Notes: generated from the letters alone by a model not told the origin. Shown: positions 24,524-33,800, counted from the first letter of the stretch. The stretch is DNA of 64,000 nucleotides from Ferirhizobium litorale (GCA_030028905.1 JALDYZ010000008.1:156074-220073); one strand, 5' to 3'. A program made the numbers and translations.

Positions 24524-25552
24524 ATGCGCGCTCTGCAACTGATCGACGATCGCAAGCTTGAAATCACCGACCTTCCCGAACCGGAAGCTCCCGGCCCCGG
24601 CGAGGTGACCTTGCGCGTCAAGGCCGTGGCGCTGAACCACATCGACGTCTGGGGCTGGCGCGGCATGGCCTTTGCCAAGCGCAAGATGCCGCTGGTCATC
24701 GGCGCGGAAGCCTCCGGCGTCGTCGAGACGATCGGCCCGGGCGTCGCCAACATCCTGCCCGGACAGCTCGTATCGATCTACGGCGCGCGCACGTGCGGAC
24801 TGTGTCGTCCGTGCCGCGAGGGCCGTGACAACCTGTGCGAACATGTCGGCGGCGTGCACGGATTCCACCTCGACGGCTTTGCACAGGAAAAGGTCAACCT
24901 TCCGGCGCGTCTGCTCGTCCCCGCGCCTCCCGGCGTCGATGCCGTCGCTGCGGCGCTCGCACCCGTCACCTTCGGCACCGTCGAGCACATGCTGTTCGAC
25001 AATGCAAGGCTCGAGTCCGGCGAGACGATCCTCGTGCATGCCGGCGGCTCCGGCATCGGCACGGCGGCGATCCAGCTGGCCAAGAAGATCGGCTGCACCG
25101 TCATCACCACCGTCGGCTCCGACGACAAGATCGAGGGCTGCAAGGCGCTCGGCGCCGACCACGTCATCAACTACCGCACCGACCGCTTCGAGGGCGTGGT
25201 GCGCAAGCTGACGAAGAAGAAGGGCGTCGACGTCGTCTTCGAACATGTCGGCAAGGACACCTGGGCCGGTTCGATGCTGTGCCTCAAGCGCGGCGGGCGC
25301 CTGGTGACCTGCGGCTCGACCTCGGGCGTATCCACCGAGATGAACCTGATGATGCTGTTCCAGCAGCAGCTGAAGCTGCTCGGTTCCTTCGGTTGCCGCA
25401 TGGAGAACATGGCCAATGCCATGCAGAAGATGGGGCGCGGCATCGTCCATCCGGTCATCGATACGGAGGTTCGCTTCGAGGACATCGACCGGGCGCTGGA
25501 ACGCATGGAGACCCGCCAGGTCTTCGGCAAGATCATCCTGCGGATGGACTGA
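24524..25552 (+). CDS. fabXL: Zinc-type medium-chain dehydrogenase of the VLCFA operon
   Basis: A 342-residue MDR-superfamily oxidoreductase. A structural-zinc cysteine set CGLCRPCREGRDNLC lies near residues 91-105, and the nucleotide site is VHAGGSGIGTAAIQLAKKIG (about 170-189). In the known operon the equivalent gene is called an alcohol dehydrogenase or fabXL; it could act as enoyl reductase or in forming the omega-1 hydroxyl, which the sequence does not resolve. It is 59 bp after fabF1XL and 5 bp before lpxXL. Confidence 0.88.
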   Translation: MRALQLIDDRKLEITDLPEPEAPGPGEVTLRVKAVALNHIDVWGWRGMAFAKRKMPLVIGAEASGVVETIGPGVANILPGQLVSIYGARTCGLCRPCREGRDNLCEHVGGVHGFHLDGFAQEKVNLPARLLVPAPPGVDAVAAALAPVTFGTVEHMLFDNARLESGETILVHAGGSGIGTAAIQLAKKIGCTVITTVGSDDKIEGCKALGADHVINYRTDRFEGVVRKLTKKKGVDVVFEHVGKDTWAGSMLCLKRGGRLVTCGSTSGVSTEMNLMMLFQQQLKLLGSFGCRMENMANAMQKMGRGIVHPVIDTEVRFEDIDRALERMETRQVFGKIILRMD

Positions 25553-25557
25553 CCGCC

Positions 25558-26487
25558 TTGAAGCAGCAACTGACCCGCTACGCGCTTTGGCTGCGCAACA
25601 CCCAGCAATGGGCGGTGGCGCAGGCGGCGTTCGGTCTCCTCACCGCCATGAAGGTCCTTCCGGCGGACGCGGCGATCAATACCATCGACCGCGTGATGCG
25701 CTGGCTCGGACCGAAGATGCGCCGGCACAAGCTGATGCTCGTCAATCTGCGCAACGCCTTTCCCGAAAAGAGCGATGCCGAGATCGAGGCCATCGCGCTT
25801 GCAAGCTGGGGCAACATGGGGCGGTTGGCGGCGGAATACGTCTTTCTCGACCGGCTGTTCGACTTCGATCCCTTCAGCGACAAGCCGGGGCGTATCGAGG
25901 TTTCGGGCATCCCGATCTTCATGGACCTGTGCAACAACCCGCGGCCGTTCATCGTCTTTACCGGGCACACCGGCAACTTCGAGCTGCTCCCGGTCGCTGG
26001 CGCCGCATTCGGCCTCTATGTCACGGTGCTGTTTAGACCACCGAACAATCCCTATATCGCCGAGAAGGTGTTCCAGTTCCGCGCCGCGCGCATGGGCAAG
26101 CTGGTTCCCTCGCACGCCGGGTCGTCCTTCGCGCTGGCGCGACAACTCGAGTCCGGCGGCGGCGTCGGCGTCCTTGTCGACCAGAAGTTCCGCAAGGGCC
26201 TGACGACAAAATTCTTCGGCCGACCGGTGCGCACCAACCCCTTGCTTGCGAAGCTGGCACGGCAGTTCGATTGCGAGGTCTATCCGGCGCGGTGCATCCG
26301 GCTTCCCGGCAATCGCTACCGCCTCGAGATCGAACCCAAGGTCGAACTCCCGCGCAACGAGGCCGGACAACTGGACGTCAATGCGACCGCCCAGTTGCTG
26401 AACGACAAGGTCGAGAGCTGGGTCCGGGAATATCCCGAGCAGTGGCTGTGGTACCATGACCGCTGGGAAATCAAGCGCAAGATCTGA
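25558..26487 (+). CDS. lpxXL: Lipid A very-long-chain acyltransferase LpxXL
   Basis: A 309-residue HtrB/LpxL-family acyltransferase that transfers the C28-type acyl chain from AcpXL to lipid A at the inner membrane. The catalytic motif is FTGHTGNFELLP (an H-x4-E arrangement: H and E in GHTGNFE), with VLVDQKFRKGL, and YPEQWLWYHDRWEIKRK at the C-terminus. The start is taken as TTG at 25558, just after the fabXL stop, preceded by GGATGGA; there is no ATG near. The gene closes the operon. Confidence 0.9.
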   Translation: MKQQLTRYALWLRNTQQWAVAQAAFGLLTAMKVLPADAAINTIDRVMRWLGPKMRRHKLMLVNLRNAFPEKSDAEIEAIALASWGNMGRLAAEYVFLDRLFDFDPFSDKPGRIEVSGIPIFMDLCNNPRPFIVFTGHTGNFELLPVAGAAFGLYVTVLFRPPNNPYIAEKVFQFRAARMGKLVPSHAGSSFALARQLESGGGVGVLVDQKFRKGLTTKFFGRPVRTNPLLAKLARQFDCEVYPARCIRLPGNRYRLEIEPKVELPRNEAGQLDVNATAQLLNDKVESWVREYPEQWLWYHDRWEIKRKI

Positions 26488-26862
26488 CGGCAATACAGGC
26501 ATGGACTTGCGCAAGGGAAACTCCCTTCGCGCAAGCCGATGTCCCGTTCCGGCACAGGAAAGCAACGGCCGGCGCCATATCGCGCAGTAACGACGTGCGG
26601 TCCATTGCGCCATGTCTCACAATCATTTGTTCCGGGCATGATGCCGGGCGTCCGACGGAACCCGAATCCGGGGTCGGCCATTTATTGATCATTTAATGAT
26701 TGCGCATATGCTTGGCTTCGGTCGCCTCCGGGCCGTTGCAATGCGTCGTCGCGCTGCTGTCCGTCCGGAGGGGGCCAAGCGGACGACGTCCGGGCATGAT
26801 GCGCGGCACAGTGGAAGTGTGGGGTCCGGAGATTGGTCCGGGGTCGCGCCAGGGGTGTCAAA
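26488..26862. other. 375-bp intergenic region with a strong hairpin
   Basis: No convincing gene. A long hairpin, CTTGCGC-AAGGGA-AAC-TCCCTT-c-GCGCAAG (26506-26535), lies just after lpxXL and may end or stabilise that transcript, although no T-run follows. An AT-richer stretch around 26680-26705 (ATTGATCATTTAATGATT) before the PAS gene is a plausible promoter area. Two short GGGCATGATGC words occur at 26636 and 26792. Confidence 0.5.
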
Positions 26863-27579
26863 TTGAAGGAACGTATCGAACTCTTCTGGCTGAAATACGC
26901 CCAGATGCAGCGCGCCGTCGACAGCGGCGACGACAAGCTTGCGAGCCTCGTCGACCGCGAACTCGATTCGCTTCTCGACGCCATCATCGAGCACAAGGCG
27001 CTGAACGCGCTGGAAATGCAGATGCAGTTCCAGTTCGCGATCGATCTGATCAAGAAGGAGGCTGACGACCTCAGTTGCACCATTCGGCACCTGGCTTATC
27101 TGCAGGCGCTGGTGGAACGCTACATCCTGCCGCGTGCCTCGACGGAGCTGCCTCCGCCGACAGGCGAGGACTTCGGCGAAAACGTCTCCTTCTACAGTTC
27201 GGCCTTTCCCAATGGCGTGCTGGATCTCGCAGCGCTTGAGGCAATCAAGGACCGGATCGCCGTTATATCCCCGGATTGCCGGGTGCTCTTCACCAATTCC
27301 GTCAATGCCGCGCGTCTGCACAAGGCTCCGGCCGATCTGATCGGCCAGCACATCGCCGAACTCGTCGGCGTGCATCGTTTCCGCCTCGGCATGAAGGATG
27401 CGTTAGAACAGTGCTTTGCGGGCGAGATCGTCGAATACACCTATGCCGCCGAGATCGACGACCGCACAGTCGTGGTCCATTGCCGCATGACGCCGTGTTA
27501 CTCGAGCGAGCGCGCCCTGGTCGGCGCCATGCTGGTGATGAAGGAAATGGCCGACCGCCGCAGGTCCCGCGCCGCCTGA
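26863..27579 (+). CDS. PAS-domain protein of unknown role
   Basis: A protein of 238 residues if started at the TTG at 26863, which has AGGGG about 8 bp upstream. Residues 1-90 are charged and helical (KERIELFWLKYAQMQRAV). Residues about 128-230 look like one PAS fold: DRIAVISPDCRVLFTNSVNAARLHKAPADLIGQHIAELVG, then VVVHCRMTPCYS and GAMLVMKEM. There is no kinase, cyclase, EAL or DNA-binding domain, so it must signal through partners or bind a ligand. It is convergent with a hemerythrin gene and close to the cbb3 genes, hinting at oxygen or redox sensing, but that is only context. Confidence 0.7.
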   Translation: MKERIELFWLKYAQMQRAVDSGDDKLASLVDRELDSLLDAIIEHKALNALEMQMQFQFAIDLIKKEADDLSCTIRHLAYLQALVERYILPRASTELPPPTGEDFGENVSFYSSAFPNGVLDLAALEAIKDRIAVISPDCRVLFTNSVNAARLHKAPADLIGQHIAELVGVHRFRLGMKDALEQCFAGEIVEYTYAAEIDDRTVVVHCRMTPCYSSERALVGAMLVMKEMADRRRSRAA

Positions 27580-27582
27580 CAA

Positions 27583-28092
27583 TCAGGTTCGGGGGACCGG
27601 CATCACGATCGTTTCCTCGGGGACGCCCTTCAAGAGATATTCGCGCTCGAAGGCGATGTGCCGGCGGTTCATTTCGAAGAAACCGCGCAGCATGTACCCG
27701 GCCGCCTCGGTGTTGACGGCGCTGCCGGCACCGAGCTTCAGCAGGATGTCGGTCAATTCCTCGGCGAAGCAGGCATCCTCGAAATGCTCGAACTTCAATC
27801 GCTCCAGCGTAAGCGGCAGGGCAGGGTCCGGGTTGTGTTGCTGCAGCCAGGGAAAGAGCACAGTTTCCTCGTAGTGCTGCACGTCGCGGATCAGCGGTCC
27901 GAGGGCCTTGGCGGCATAAATGCACTTCTGCCGGTTGATATTGGCGGGCAGGGAATCGGCGATCTCCTCCAGTTCGCGGCAAAGCGCCAGATGCGCATCA
28001 TGGGCTTCATGCAGCCAGGATAGCGGGCGATGGACCTGCCGGCTGCGGTCGTCTGCCGCGGCAACGCCCGGTTTTGGCGATTGTTTGCGCAT
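27583..28092 (-). CDS. Hemerythrin-like HHE domain protein
   Basis: A 169-residue four-helix protein of the hemerythrin HHE family. Metal-ligand-type residues are visible in order: WLHEAHDAHLALC, DVQHYEETVLFPWL, KFEHFEDACFAEEL and NRRHIAFEREYLL. Such domains bind a di-iron centre and react with oxygen, nitric oxide or peroxide. It faces away from ccoN across a region containing an FNR box at 28175-28188, so it might be part of the low-oxygen regulon. There is no additional domain. Confidence 0.85.
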   Translation of the reverse strand: MRKQSPKPGVAAADDRSRQVHRPLSWLHEAHDAHLALCRELEEIADSLPANINRQKCIYAAKALGPLIRDVQHYEETVLFPWLQQHNPDPALPLTLERLKFEHFEDACFAEELTDILLKLGAGSAVNTEAAGYMLRGFFEMNRRHIAFEREYLLKGVPEETIVMPVPRT

Positions 28093-28174
28093 GTGCGTTC
28101 TCCGACGCCTTGCCGACAGGCAGCGGGCTATTCTCTCAGGCGTTCATTTTTCGTAGGGGCTCCCCGCTACCGCA

Positions 28175-28188
28175 TTGATCTATATCAA
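28175..28188. promoter_or_regulatory. FNR/FnrN box upstream of ccoN
   Basis: TTGAT-CTAT-ATCAA, a perfect anaerobox palindrome, 110 bp before the ccoN ATG and 83 bp before the divergent hemerythrin start. Expected target of FnrN (encoded at 18565-19290) or a FixK protein. Confidence 0.88.
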
Positions 28189-28297
28189 GGTGACTTCCCC
28201 CAACCGGTGCCAATCCTCGACGCAACCTGAAAGGCACGCGCCCCGCTTCGGTCCGCGGCCCGCCGGCGAACCGAATTGCAGTTGGGGGATACCAACG

Positions 28298-29920
28298 ATG
28301 AACTATCCGATAGAGACCATGGCGCTGGCCGTCGGCGCCTTTGCGGCATTGCTCGGGGCGGCTTTTGCCCAGGACAGCCTTTTCCAGGCCCACATGTGGG
28401 TCCTCTTCTTCAGCCTGCTGGCGGGCACGATCGTCATGCTGCGCCGGGCGCAGTTCGCGCCGGTCGGCGTGACGGTCGCGGCACCCCGGCACACCGAATA
28501 TTCCGACGACGTGATCCGCTACGGGGTGATCGCCACCGTCTTCTGGGGCGTGGTCGGATTTCTCGTCGGGGTCGTCGTGGCGCTGCAGCTGGCATTTCCC
28601 GACCTCAACATCGAGCCGTATCTCACCTTCGGGCGCCTGCGGCCGCTGCACACGTCGGCGGTGATCTTCGCGTTCGGGGGCAACGCGCTGATCGCCACGT
28701 CGATGTACATCGTCCAGCGCACCTCGCGGGCGCGGCTGTTCGGCGGCAACCTTTCATGGTTCGTGTTCTGGGGTTACCAGCTGTTCATCGTGCTCGCCGC
28801 CACCGGCTACCTGCTCGGCATCACCGAATCGAAGGAATATGCCGAGCCGGAATGGTATGTCGACATCTGGCTGACGCTGGTGTGGGTCGCCTATCTGGTG
28901 GTGTTCCTCGGCACCATCATGACCCGCAAGGAACCGCATATCTATGTGGCCAACTGGTTCTTCCTCGCCTTCATCGTCACCATTGCGATGCTGCACATCG
29001 TCAACAACCTGGCGGTGCCGGTATCCTTCCTCGGTTCCAAGAGCTACTCGCTGTTTTCCGGCGTCCAGGATGCGTTGACGCAGTGGTGGTACGGGCACAA
29101 TGCCGTCGGCTTCTTCCTGACGGCGGGCTTCCTCGGCATGATGTACTACTTCATCCCGAAGCAGGTGAACCGCCCGGTCTATTCCTACCGGCTGTCGATC
29201 ATCCACTTCTGGGCGCTGATCTTCATGTACATCTGGGCGGGGCCGCACCACCTGCACTACACCGCGCTGCCCGACTGGGCCCAGACGCTCGGCATGGTGT
29301 TCTCGATCATGCTGTGGATGCCCTCCTGGGGCGGCATGATCAACGGCTTGATGACGCTTTCGGGCGCCTGGGACAAGATCCGCACCGACCCGATCGTGCG
29401 CATGATGGTGATGTCCGTCGCCTTCTACGGCATGGCGACCTTCGAGGGACCGATGATGTCGATCAAGTCGGTCAACTCGCTCAGCCACTATACCGACTGG
29501 ACCATCGGTCACGTGCATTCCGGCGCGCTCGGCTGGAACGGCCTCATCACCTTCGGCGCCATCTACTTCCTCGTGCCGAAGCTGTGGGGTCGCGAGAAGC
29601 TCTACAGCACCCGCATGGTCAGCTGGCACTTCTGGCTCGCCACGCTCGGCATCGTCATCTATGCGGCGGTCATGTGGGTCGCCGGCATCCAGCAGGGCCT
29701 GATGTGGCGCGAATACGACGACCAGGGCTTTCTCGTCTATTCCTTCGCCGAAACCGTCGCCGCGATGTTCCCCTACTACGTGCTGCGCGCGGTCGGGGGC
29801 GGCCTGTTCCTCCTCGGCGCTCTCCTCATGGCGTGGAACGTAACCATGACAATCCGCGGCAGCCAGCGCGAGGAGCAGCCGATCCCCGGCTCGGTTCCTC
29901 TCCCGCAGGCCGCCGAATAA
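28298..29920 (+). CDS. ccoN: cbb3-type cytochrome c oxidase subunit I
   Basis: A 540-residue CcoN/FixN, the catalytic heme b/heme b3-CuB subunit with about 12-14 membrane helices. Heme and copper ligand blocks are clear: [16 protein letters not shown], the [27 protein letters not shown] segment with CuB histidine and the cross-linked tyrosine region, [13 protein letters not shown] and [14 protein letters not shown] used the MNYPIETM start because GGGGGA lies 10 bp upstream; the open frame extends upstream but crosses the FNR box. First gene of ccoNOQP. Confidence 0.96.
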   Translation: MNYPIETMALAVGAFAALLGAAFAQDSLFQAHMWVLFFSLLAGTIVMLRRAQFAPVGVTVAAPRHTEYSDDVIRYGVIATVFWGVVGFLVGVVVALQLAFPDLNIEPYLTFGRLRPLHTSAVIFAFGGNALIATSMYIVQRTSRARLFGGNLSWFVFWGYQLFIVLAATGYLLGITESKEYAEPEWYVDIWLTLVWVAYLVVFLGTIMTRKEPHIYVANWFFLAFIVTIAMLHIVNNLAVPVSFLGSKSYSLFSGVQDALTQWWYGHNAVGFFLTAGFLGMMYYFIPKQVNRPVYSYRLSIIHFWALIFMYIWAGPHHLHYTALPDWAQTLGMVFSIMLWMPSWGGMINGLMTLSGAWDKIRTDPIVRMMVMSVAFYGMATFEGPMMSIKSVNSLSHYTDWTIGHVHSGALGWNGLITFGAIYFLVPKLWGREKLYSTRMVSWHFWLATLGIVIYAAVMWVAGIQQGLMWREYDDQGFLVYSFAETVAAMFPYYVLRAVGGGLFLLGALLMAWNVTMTIRGSQREEQPIPGSVPLPQAAE

Positions 29921-29932
29921 GGAGCCGGACCG

Positions 29933-30664
29933 ATGTCCATTCTTGACAAGCACCACATCATCGAACGCAACGCCACGCTGCTGCTCGTCGGCTCCCTGCT
30001 GGTCGTCTCCATCGGCGGCATCGTCGAGATCGCGCCGCTATTCTACCTCGAGAACACCATCGAGAAGGTGGAGGGCATGCGGCCTTACTCGCCGCTGGAA
30101 CTCGCCGGACGCAACATCTACATGCGCGAGGGCTGCTACGTCTGTCACAGCCAGATGATCCGGCCCTTCCGCGACGAGGTCGAGCGCTACGGCCATTACT
30201 CGCTCGCCGCCGAGAGCATGTACGACCATCCGTTCCAGTGGGGTTCGAAGCGGACGGGGCCGGATCTCGCCCGCGTCGGCGACCGCTATTCCAATGAGTG
30301 GCACGTCCAGCATCTCGCCGATCCGCGCGCCGTGGTGCCGGAATCGGTGATGCCGAGCTACGCCTTCCTCAAGGAAACGCCGCTGACGGTGAAGAACGTC
30401 GACATGCACCTGAAGGCGAACGTCGCCGTCGGCGTACCCTATACCCAGGAGATGGTCGACAACGCCGCAGCAGACCTCAAGGCGCAGGCCGATCCCAATG
30501 CCGATACCTCCGGCATCGAGGCCCGCTATCCGAAGGCCAAGCTCGGCGACTTCGACGGCGATCCGCAAAAGCTGACCGAGATGGACGCGCTCGTCGCCTA
30601 TCTGCAGATGCTCGGAACGCTGGTGGACTTCTCCACGTATGACGACGCAACCGGTTATCGCTGA
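29933..30664 (+). CDS. ccoO: cbb3-type oxidase monoheme cytochrome c subunit
   Basis: A 243-residue CcoO/FixO with one N-terminal membrane anchor ([22 protein letters not shown]) and a single heme c site [12 protein letters not shown] at about residue 68, typical of Cco[18 protein letters not shown] and the axial methionine block [11 protein letters not shown] follow. It passes electrons from CcoP to CcoN. It starts 12 bp after ccoN. Confidence 0.96.
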   Translation: MSILDKHHIIERNATLLLVGSLLVVSIGGIVEIAPLFYLENTIEKVEGMRPYSPLELAGRNIYMREGCYVCHSQMIRPFRDEVERYGHYSLAAESMYDHPFQWGSKRTGPDLARVGDRYSNEWHVQHLADPRAVVPESVMPSYAFLKETPLTVKNVDMHLKANVAVGVPYTQEMVDNAAADLKAQADPNADTSGIEARYPKAKLGDFDGDPQKLTEMDALVAYLQMLGTLVDFSTYDDATGYR

Positions 30665-30677
30665 GGAGGCCCGCGCG

Positions 30678-30830
30678 ATGGAAACCTATACCGCCATGCG
30701 CCACTTCGCCGACAGCTGGGGCCTGCTTGCCATGGCCCTGTTCTTCGTCGGCGTAGTGCTCTTCGTCCTGCGGCCCGGCGCGAAAAGATCCGCCGAGCAG
30801 GCGGCACAGATCCCTCTCAAGGAGGAATAG
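30678..30830 (+). CDS. ccoQ: cbb3-type oxidase small subunit
   Basis: A 50-residue CcoQ/FixQ with one membrane helix (WGLLAMALFFVGVVLFVLRPG) and a charged tail. The ATG at 30678 is preceded by GAGGAGG. It stabilises the oxidase complex. It lies between ccoO and ccoP in the standard order, 3 bp before ccoP. Confidence 0.93.
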   Translation: METYTAMRHFADSWGLLAMALFFVGVVLFVLRPGAKRSAEQAAQIPLKEE

Positions 30831-30833
30831 GAA

Positions 30834-31697
30834 ATGGCAGACAAGCACATCGACGAAATCTCGGGCGTCGAAACCACCGGCCACGAGTGGGACGGTATTC
30901 GCGAGCTCAACAACCCGATGCCGCGCTGGTGGGTCTGGACCTTCTATGCCACGATCGTCTGGGGGATCGGCTACACCATCGCCTATCCCGCCTGGCCGAT
31001 GCTGAGCGAAGCCACCCGGGGTGTGCTCGGCTATTCGAGCCGCGCGACCGTCGCGACCGAGCTTGCCGATGCCAGGGCCGTCCAGAACGTCTACCTCGAG
31101 AAGATCGCCGCCCTGCCGCTGGCCGACATCCAGGCCGACAAGGAACTGCACCAGTTCGCGGTTGCGGGTGGCGCCTCCGCATTCAAGGTCAACTGCGCCC
31201 AGTGCCATGGCTCCGGTGCCGCCGGCGGTCCCGGCTTCCCGAACCTCAACGACGACGACTGGCTGTGGGGCGGCGACATCGAATCGATCCACGCCACCAT
31301 CACCCACGGCATCCGCTACGACGGCGATGCCGACAGCCGGATCTCGGAAATGCCTGCCTATGCGGAGATCCTGCAGCCGAACGAAGTTCGCGAGGTCGCG
31401 GCCTACGTGGTCAGTCTTACCGGTACGCCGTCGAATGCAGATCTCGTCGCGCCGGGCAGGCAGGTCTTCGCCGACAACTGCGCCGCCTGCCATGGTGACG
31501 ACGCAAAGGGCAGCCGCGAGTTCGGAGCGCCCAACCTCGCCGATGCCATCTGGCTGAAGGGCGAGGGCGAAACTGCGATCGCCCGCCAGGTCGCCCAGCC
31601 GAAGCACGGGCAGATGCCGGGCTGGGGCGAGCGTCTCGGCGACGCCACCGTCAAGCAGCTCGCGGTCTACGTGCATTCGCTCGGCGGCGGCGAGTAG
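30834..31697 (+). CDS. ccoP: cbb3-type oxidase diheme cytochrome c subunit
   Basis: A 287-residue CcoP/FixP. It has the N-terminal GHEWDGIRELNNPMPRWWVW block and a membrane anchor, then two cytochrome c domains with CAQCH (about residue 123) and CAACH (about 217). Axial-methionine blocks follow each (ISEMPAYAE and GQMPGWGERL). It accepts electrons from periplasmic cytochromes. It ends the ccoNOQP unit, with a hairpin 28 bp downstream. Confidence 0.96.
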   Translation: MADKHIDEISGVETTGHEWDGIRELNNPMPRWWVWTFYATIVWGIGYTIAYPAWPMLSEATRGVLGYSSRATVATELADARAVQNVYLEKIAALPLADIQADKELHQFAVAGGASAFKVNCAQCHGSGAAGGPGFPNLNDDDWLWGGDIESIHATITHGIRYDGDADSRISEMPAYAEILQPNEVREVAAYVVSLTGTPSNADLVAPGRQVFADNCAACHGDDAKGSREFGAPNLADAIWLKGEGETAIARQVAQPKHGQMPGWGERLGDATVKQLAVYVHSLGGGE

Positions 31698-31724
31698 ACC
31701 TGCGACAAACATGCTGGGGAGCGC

Positions 31725-31752
31725 AAGGGCCACGTCTTCGGGCGTGGCCCTT
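31725..31752 (+). terminator. Hairpin terminator after ccoP
   Basis: AAGGGCCACG and CGTGGCCCTT form a perfect 10-bp stem (31725-31734 with 31743-31752) closing an 8-base loop, followed by a weakly T-rich GGTGTTTC. It probably ends the ccoNOQP message. Confidence 0.7.
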
Positions 31753-31826
31753 GGTGTTTCGGGTGCCAGCCCGGGCTTTTTCGAAGCGAGCGGCGATGCC
31801 GACTGGCGACGCGAACGTGTGCTCGG

Positions 31827-31854
31827 TTGACAAATGGGGGGCAGCCCATAAGCT
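31827..31854 (+). promoter_or_regulatory. Candidate sigma-70-type promoter for the solute-binding protein gene
   Basis: TTGACA at 31827-31832 and TAAGCT at 31849-31854, with a 16-bp spacer, lie about 85 bp upstream of the start at 31937. The -35 is perfect, the -10 weak. Confidence 0.4.
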
Positions 31855-31936
31855 GCGTACGCGCCGTTGAGATCGCCATCGGTTTTTCGGAGATGAAGAT
31901 CATGCAAGTGTTCCGCGGGCCCAGATGGTCGGGCGC

Positions 31937-32803
31937 ATGAAACGGTTTCTGCTGGTGAACCTTGTCCTTTGGCTTTCGGCTTTCGCAGCCGCGGCGGCAA
32001 CGCTCGATACGATTGCGGAACGCGGAACCCTGCGCATCGGCTACATATCCGACGAGGCGCCCTTTTCCTCCAGCCAGCCGGGTGCCGAACCGGTGGGGTA
32101 TGCCATCGACCTGTGCGGCAAGATTGCCGACGAGGTCGAGCATCAGCTTCCGCAAGTCGGACGCGAATATGTGGAAGTGACGCTCGCCAATGGTTTCGAG
32201 GCCGTGAAGAGGGAGGAGATCGACCTGCTTTGCGGCTCCATTACAGTGACTTTGAAGAGGCGGGAAGTCGTCGACTTCTCGCAGCCGATCTTCCTTACTG
32301 GGGCGAGCGCGCTGCTGCGAAACGATTCACCGGGTTACCTGCAGACGCTCTTTCTTGACGGACCCGCAATTCATGCAGTGAGCGAGCGCGCCGCCACAAA
32401 CGTCATCGGCATGCGCGCAAACACGACGACGGCAGCCACGCTGCGCGAGGCATTGGCGATTCAGGCGTCGAAGACAAAGCTTGCCGATTTCAACACGCAT
32501 GAGGATGGCCTCAAGGCGCTGGAGGACCGCAAGATCGACGCCTACATCGCCGATCAGGTGCTGCTCATCAGCCTGGCCAAGCGCGCGCGTGATCCGTCCT
32601 CGCTCGAGGTTGGCGATCGCCTGTTCACGCATGAGCCCTATGCGATCGGGCTGCGCCGCGGCGACGCCGACTTCCGCCTGCTGGCGGACCGCGTCCTGAC
32701 GGAATTCTACATGTCGGACGAATTCCTTCCACTGCTCGAGACCTATTTCGGAGCCGAGACGCCGATGCTTCACACGCAAGTCATTATGCAACACGTGCCG
32801 TAA
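31937..32803 (+). CDS. Family 3 extracellular solute-binding protein (amino-acid type)
   Basis: A 288-residue periplasmic binding protein with a signal peptide (MKRFLLVNLVLWLSAFAAAAA). It has the SBP-bac-3 layout: LDTIAERGTLRIGYISDEAPFS, PVGYAIDLCGKIADEV, then DLLCGSITVTLKRREVVDFSQPIF and IDAYIADQVLL. No permease or ATPase gene is next to it, so it is an orphan that may serve a transporter elsewhere or act as a sensor ligand protein. A second in-frame ATG lies 12 bp upstream. It interrupts the usual fixNOQP-fixGHIS arrangement. Confidence 0.85.
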   Translation: MKRFLLVNLVLWLSAFAAAAATLDTIAERGTLRIGYISDEAPFSSSQPGAEPVGYAIDLCGKIADEVEHQLPQVGREYVEVTLANGFEAVKREEIDLLCGSITVTLKRREVVDFSQPIFLTGASALLRNDSPGYLQTLFLDGPAIHAVSERAATNVIGMRANTTTAATLREALAIQASKTKLADFNTHEDGLKALEDRKIDAYIADQVLLISLAKRARDPSSLEVGDRLFTHEPYAIGLRRGDADFRLLADRVLTEFYMSDEFLPLLETYFGAETPMLHTQVIMQHVP

Positions 32804-32942
32804 CGCGTGTGAGCGCGGTGGAGCCAGCTTGCCTGAAGGGTATTTTTCGGAGAGCGTCCTCTTTGCGCCAGCGGGTTCACGGCCGGACAAGCTGCAATCC
32901 GGGAAGGCCGCAGAGGCATGGTTTCCAAAACTTCGCGTCTGC

Positions 32943-33287
32943 TCAATCCCTCGACCACACCGCGAGTTCGTAGCCGCTCGGGTCGCGGAACTGGAAGCGC
33001 CGCCCGCCGGGAAAGTCGAAGATCGGCTTCGATATGCTGCCGCCGGCGGACGCCACCTTGTCCTGCGTCGCCTCAAGCCGGCTCGAATAGAGAACCACCA
33101 GCGGCCCGCCGGTCGAGACCGGCGCCAGCGTGGTGAATCCGCCGGTCAGCCTTCCGTCGGAAAATTCGCAGTATTCCGGACCGTAATCCTTGAACGTCCA
33201 GCCGAATGCCGCGCCGTAGAAGGCTTTGGCGGCGGCGATGTCGGCGACGGCGAACTCGATGTAGTCGATGCGGTCGTCGTTGCTCAT
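32943..33287 (-). CDS. VOC-family (glyoxalase-like) protein
   Basis: A 114-residue vicinal-oxygen-chelate fold protein: DYIEFAVADIAAAKAFYGAAFGWTFKDYG at the start and PGGRRFQFRDPSGYELAVWS at the end. Such single-domain proteins are usually small metal enzymes or binding proteins; the sequence gives no substrate. Its ATG overlaps the SRPBCC stop by ATGA, so the two are translated together. Confidence 0.88.
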   Translation of the reverse strand: MSNDDRIDYIEFAVADIAAAKAFYGAAFGWTFKDYGPEYCEFSDGRLTGGFTTLAPVSTGGPLVVLYSSRLEATQDKVASAGGSISKPIFDFPGGRRFQFRDPSGYELAVWSRD

Positions 33288-33700
33288 GATCTGCTCGCTC
33301 CTTCGAATTCCATCAGCGCCTTCAGCGTCTCGAGATCCTTGCGCACATTGGCCTCGTCGGCGGCAAAGGACGCGTCGGTCATGTCCGGCACCTTGAGTAG
33401 GGTGAACATCACCTCGGCGCCGTCGCCGTTTGGAACGACCCGCAATGCGTTGTGCACCTTGAGGCCCGTTTCCATGGTGACCTCGTGGTCGATGACGCCG
33501 AACTCGTTGCGCGGCGCAAAGCGCACGCGCACGCTGCCGAGCGGCCCGGTGGCTATCCATTCGTCGCCGTCGCGGCGGAAGCCGTCGCCGAGGCCCGACG
33601 CCCAGAGCGGCATATTTTCCGGTCGCGAGGCGAAGTCGTAGACAAGCTTCCAGTTGCGTTCGATCCTGACGTGAACGATCCGCGACTGCATCGTGGCCAT
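33284..33700 (-). CDS. SRPBCC-family (polyketide cyclase/START-like) protein
   Basis: A 138-residue SRPBCC ligand-binding fold: IVHVRIERNWKLVYDFASRPENMPLWASGL at the N-terminus and a long C-terminal helix DEANVRKDLETLKALME. I chose MATMQSR because GAGGAGGAG is 3 bp upstream; an in-frame ATG exists 24 bp further up. It is first in a two-gene unit with the VOC protein and is divergent from ccoG, with an FNR box between. Function unknown. Confidence 0.82.
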   Translation of the reverse strand: MATMQSRIVHVRIERNWKLVYDFASRPENMPLWASGLGDGFRRDGDEWIATGPLGSVRVRFAPRNEFGVIDHEVTMETGLKVHNALRVVPNGDGAEVMFTLLKVPDMTDASFAADEANVRKDLETLKALMEFEGASRS

Positions 33701-33786
33701 GGGCTCCTCCTCGAATTCCGGCAATGATGTCCGCAGGATACCACCTGCGACAGTTGCGCGCGGCCGTCCCCGTCGCCGCGAACACT

Positions 33787-33800
33787 TGACCTAAGTCAAG
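33787..33800. promoter_or_regulatory. FNR/FnrN box upstream of ccoG
   Basis: TTGAC-CTAA-GTCAA, a perfect inverted repeat of the FNR type, 48 bp before the ccoG ATG. Its centre would fit a class II activator position (about -41.5) if transcription starts near 33835. Confidence 0.85.
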
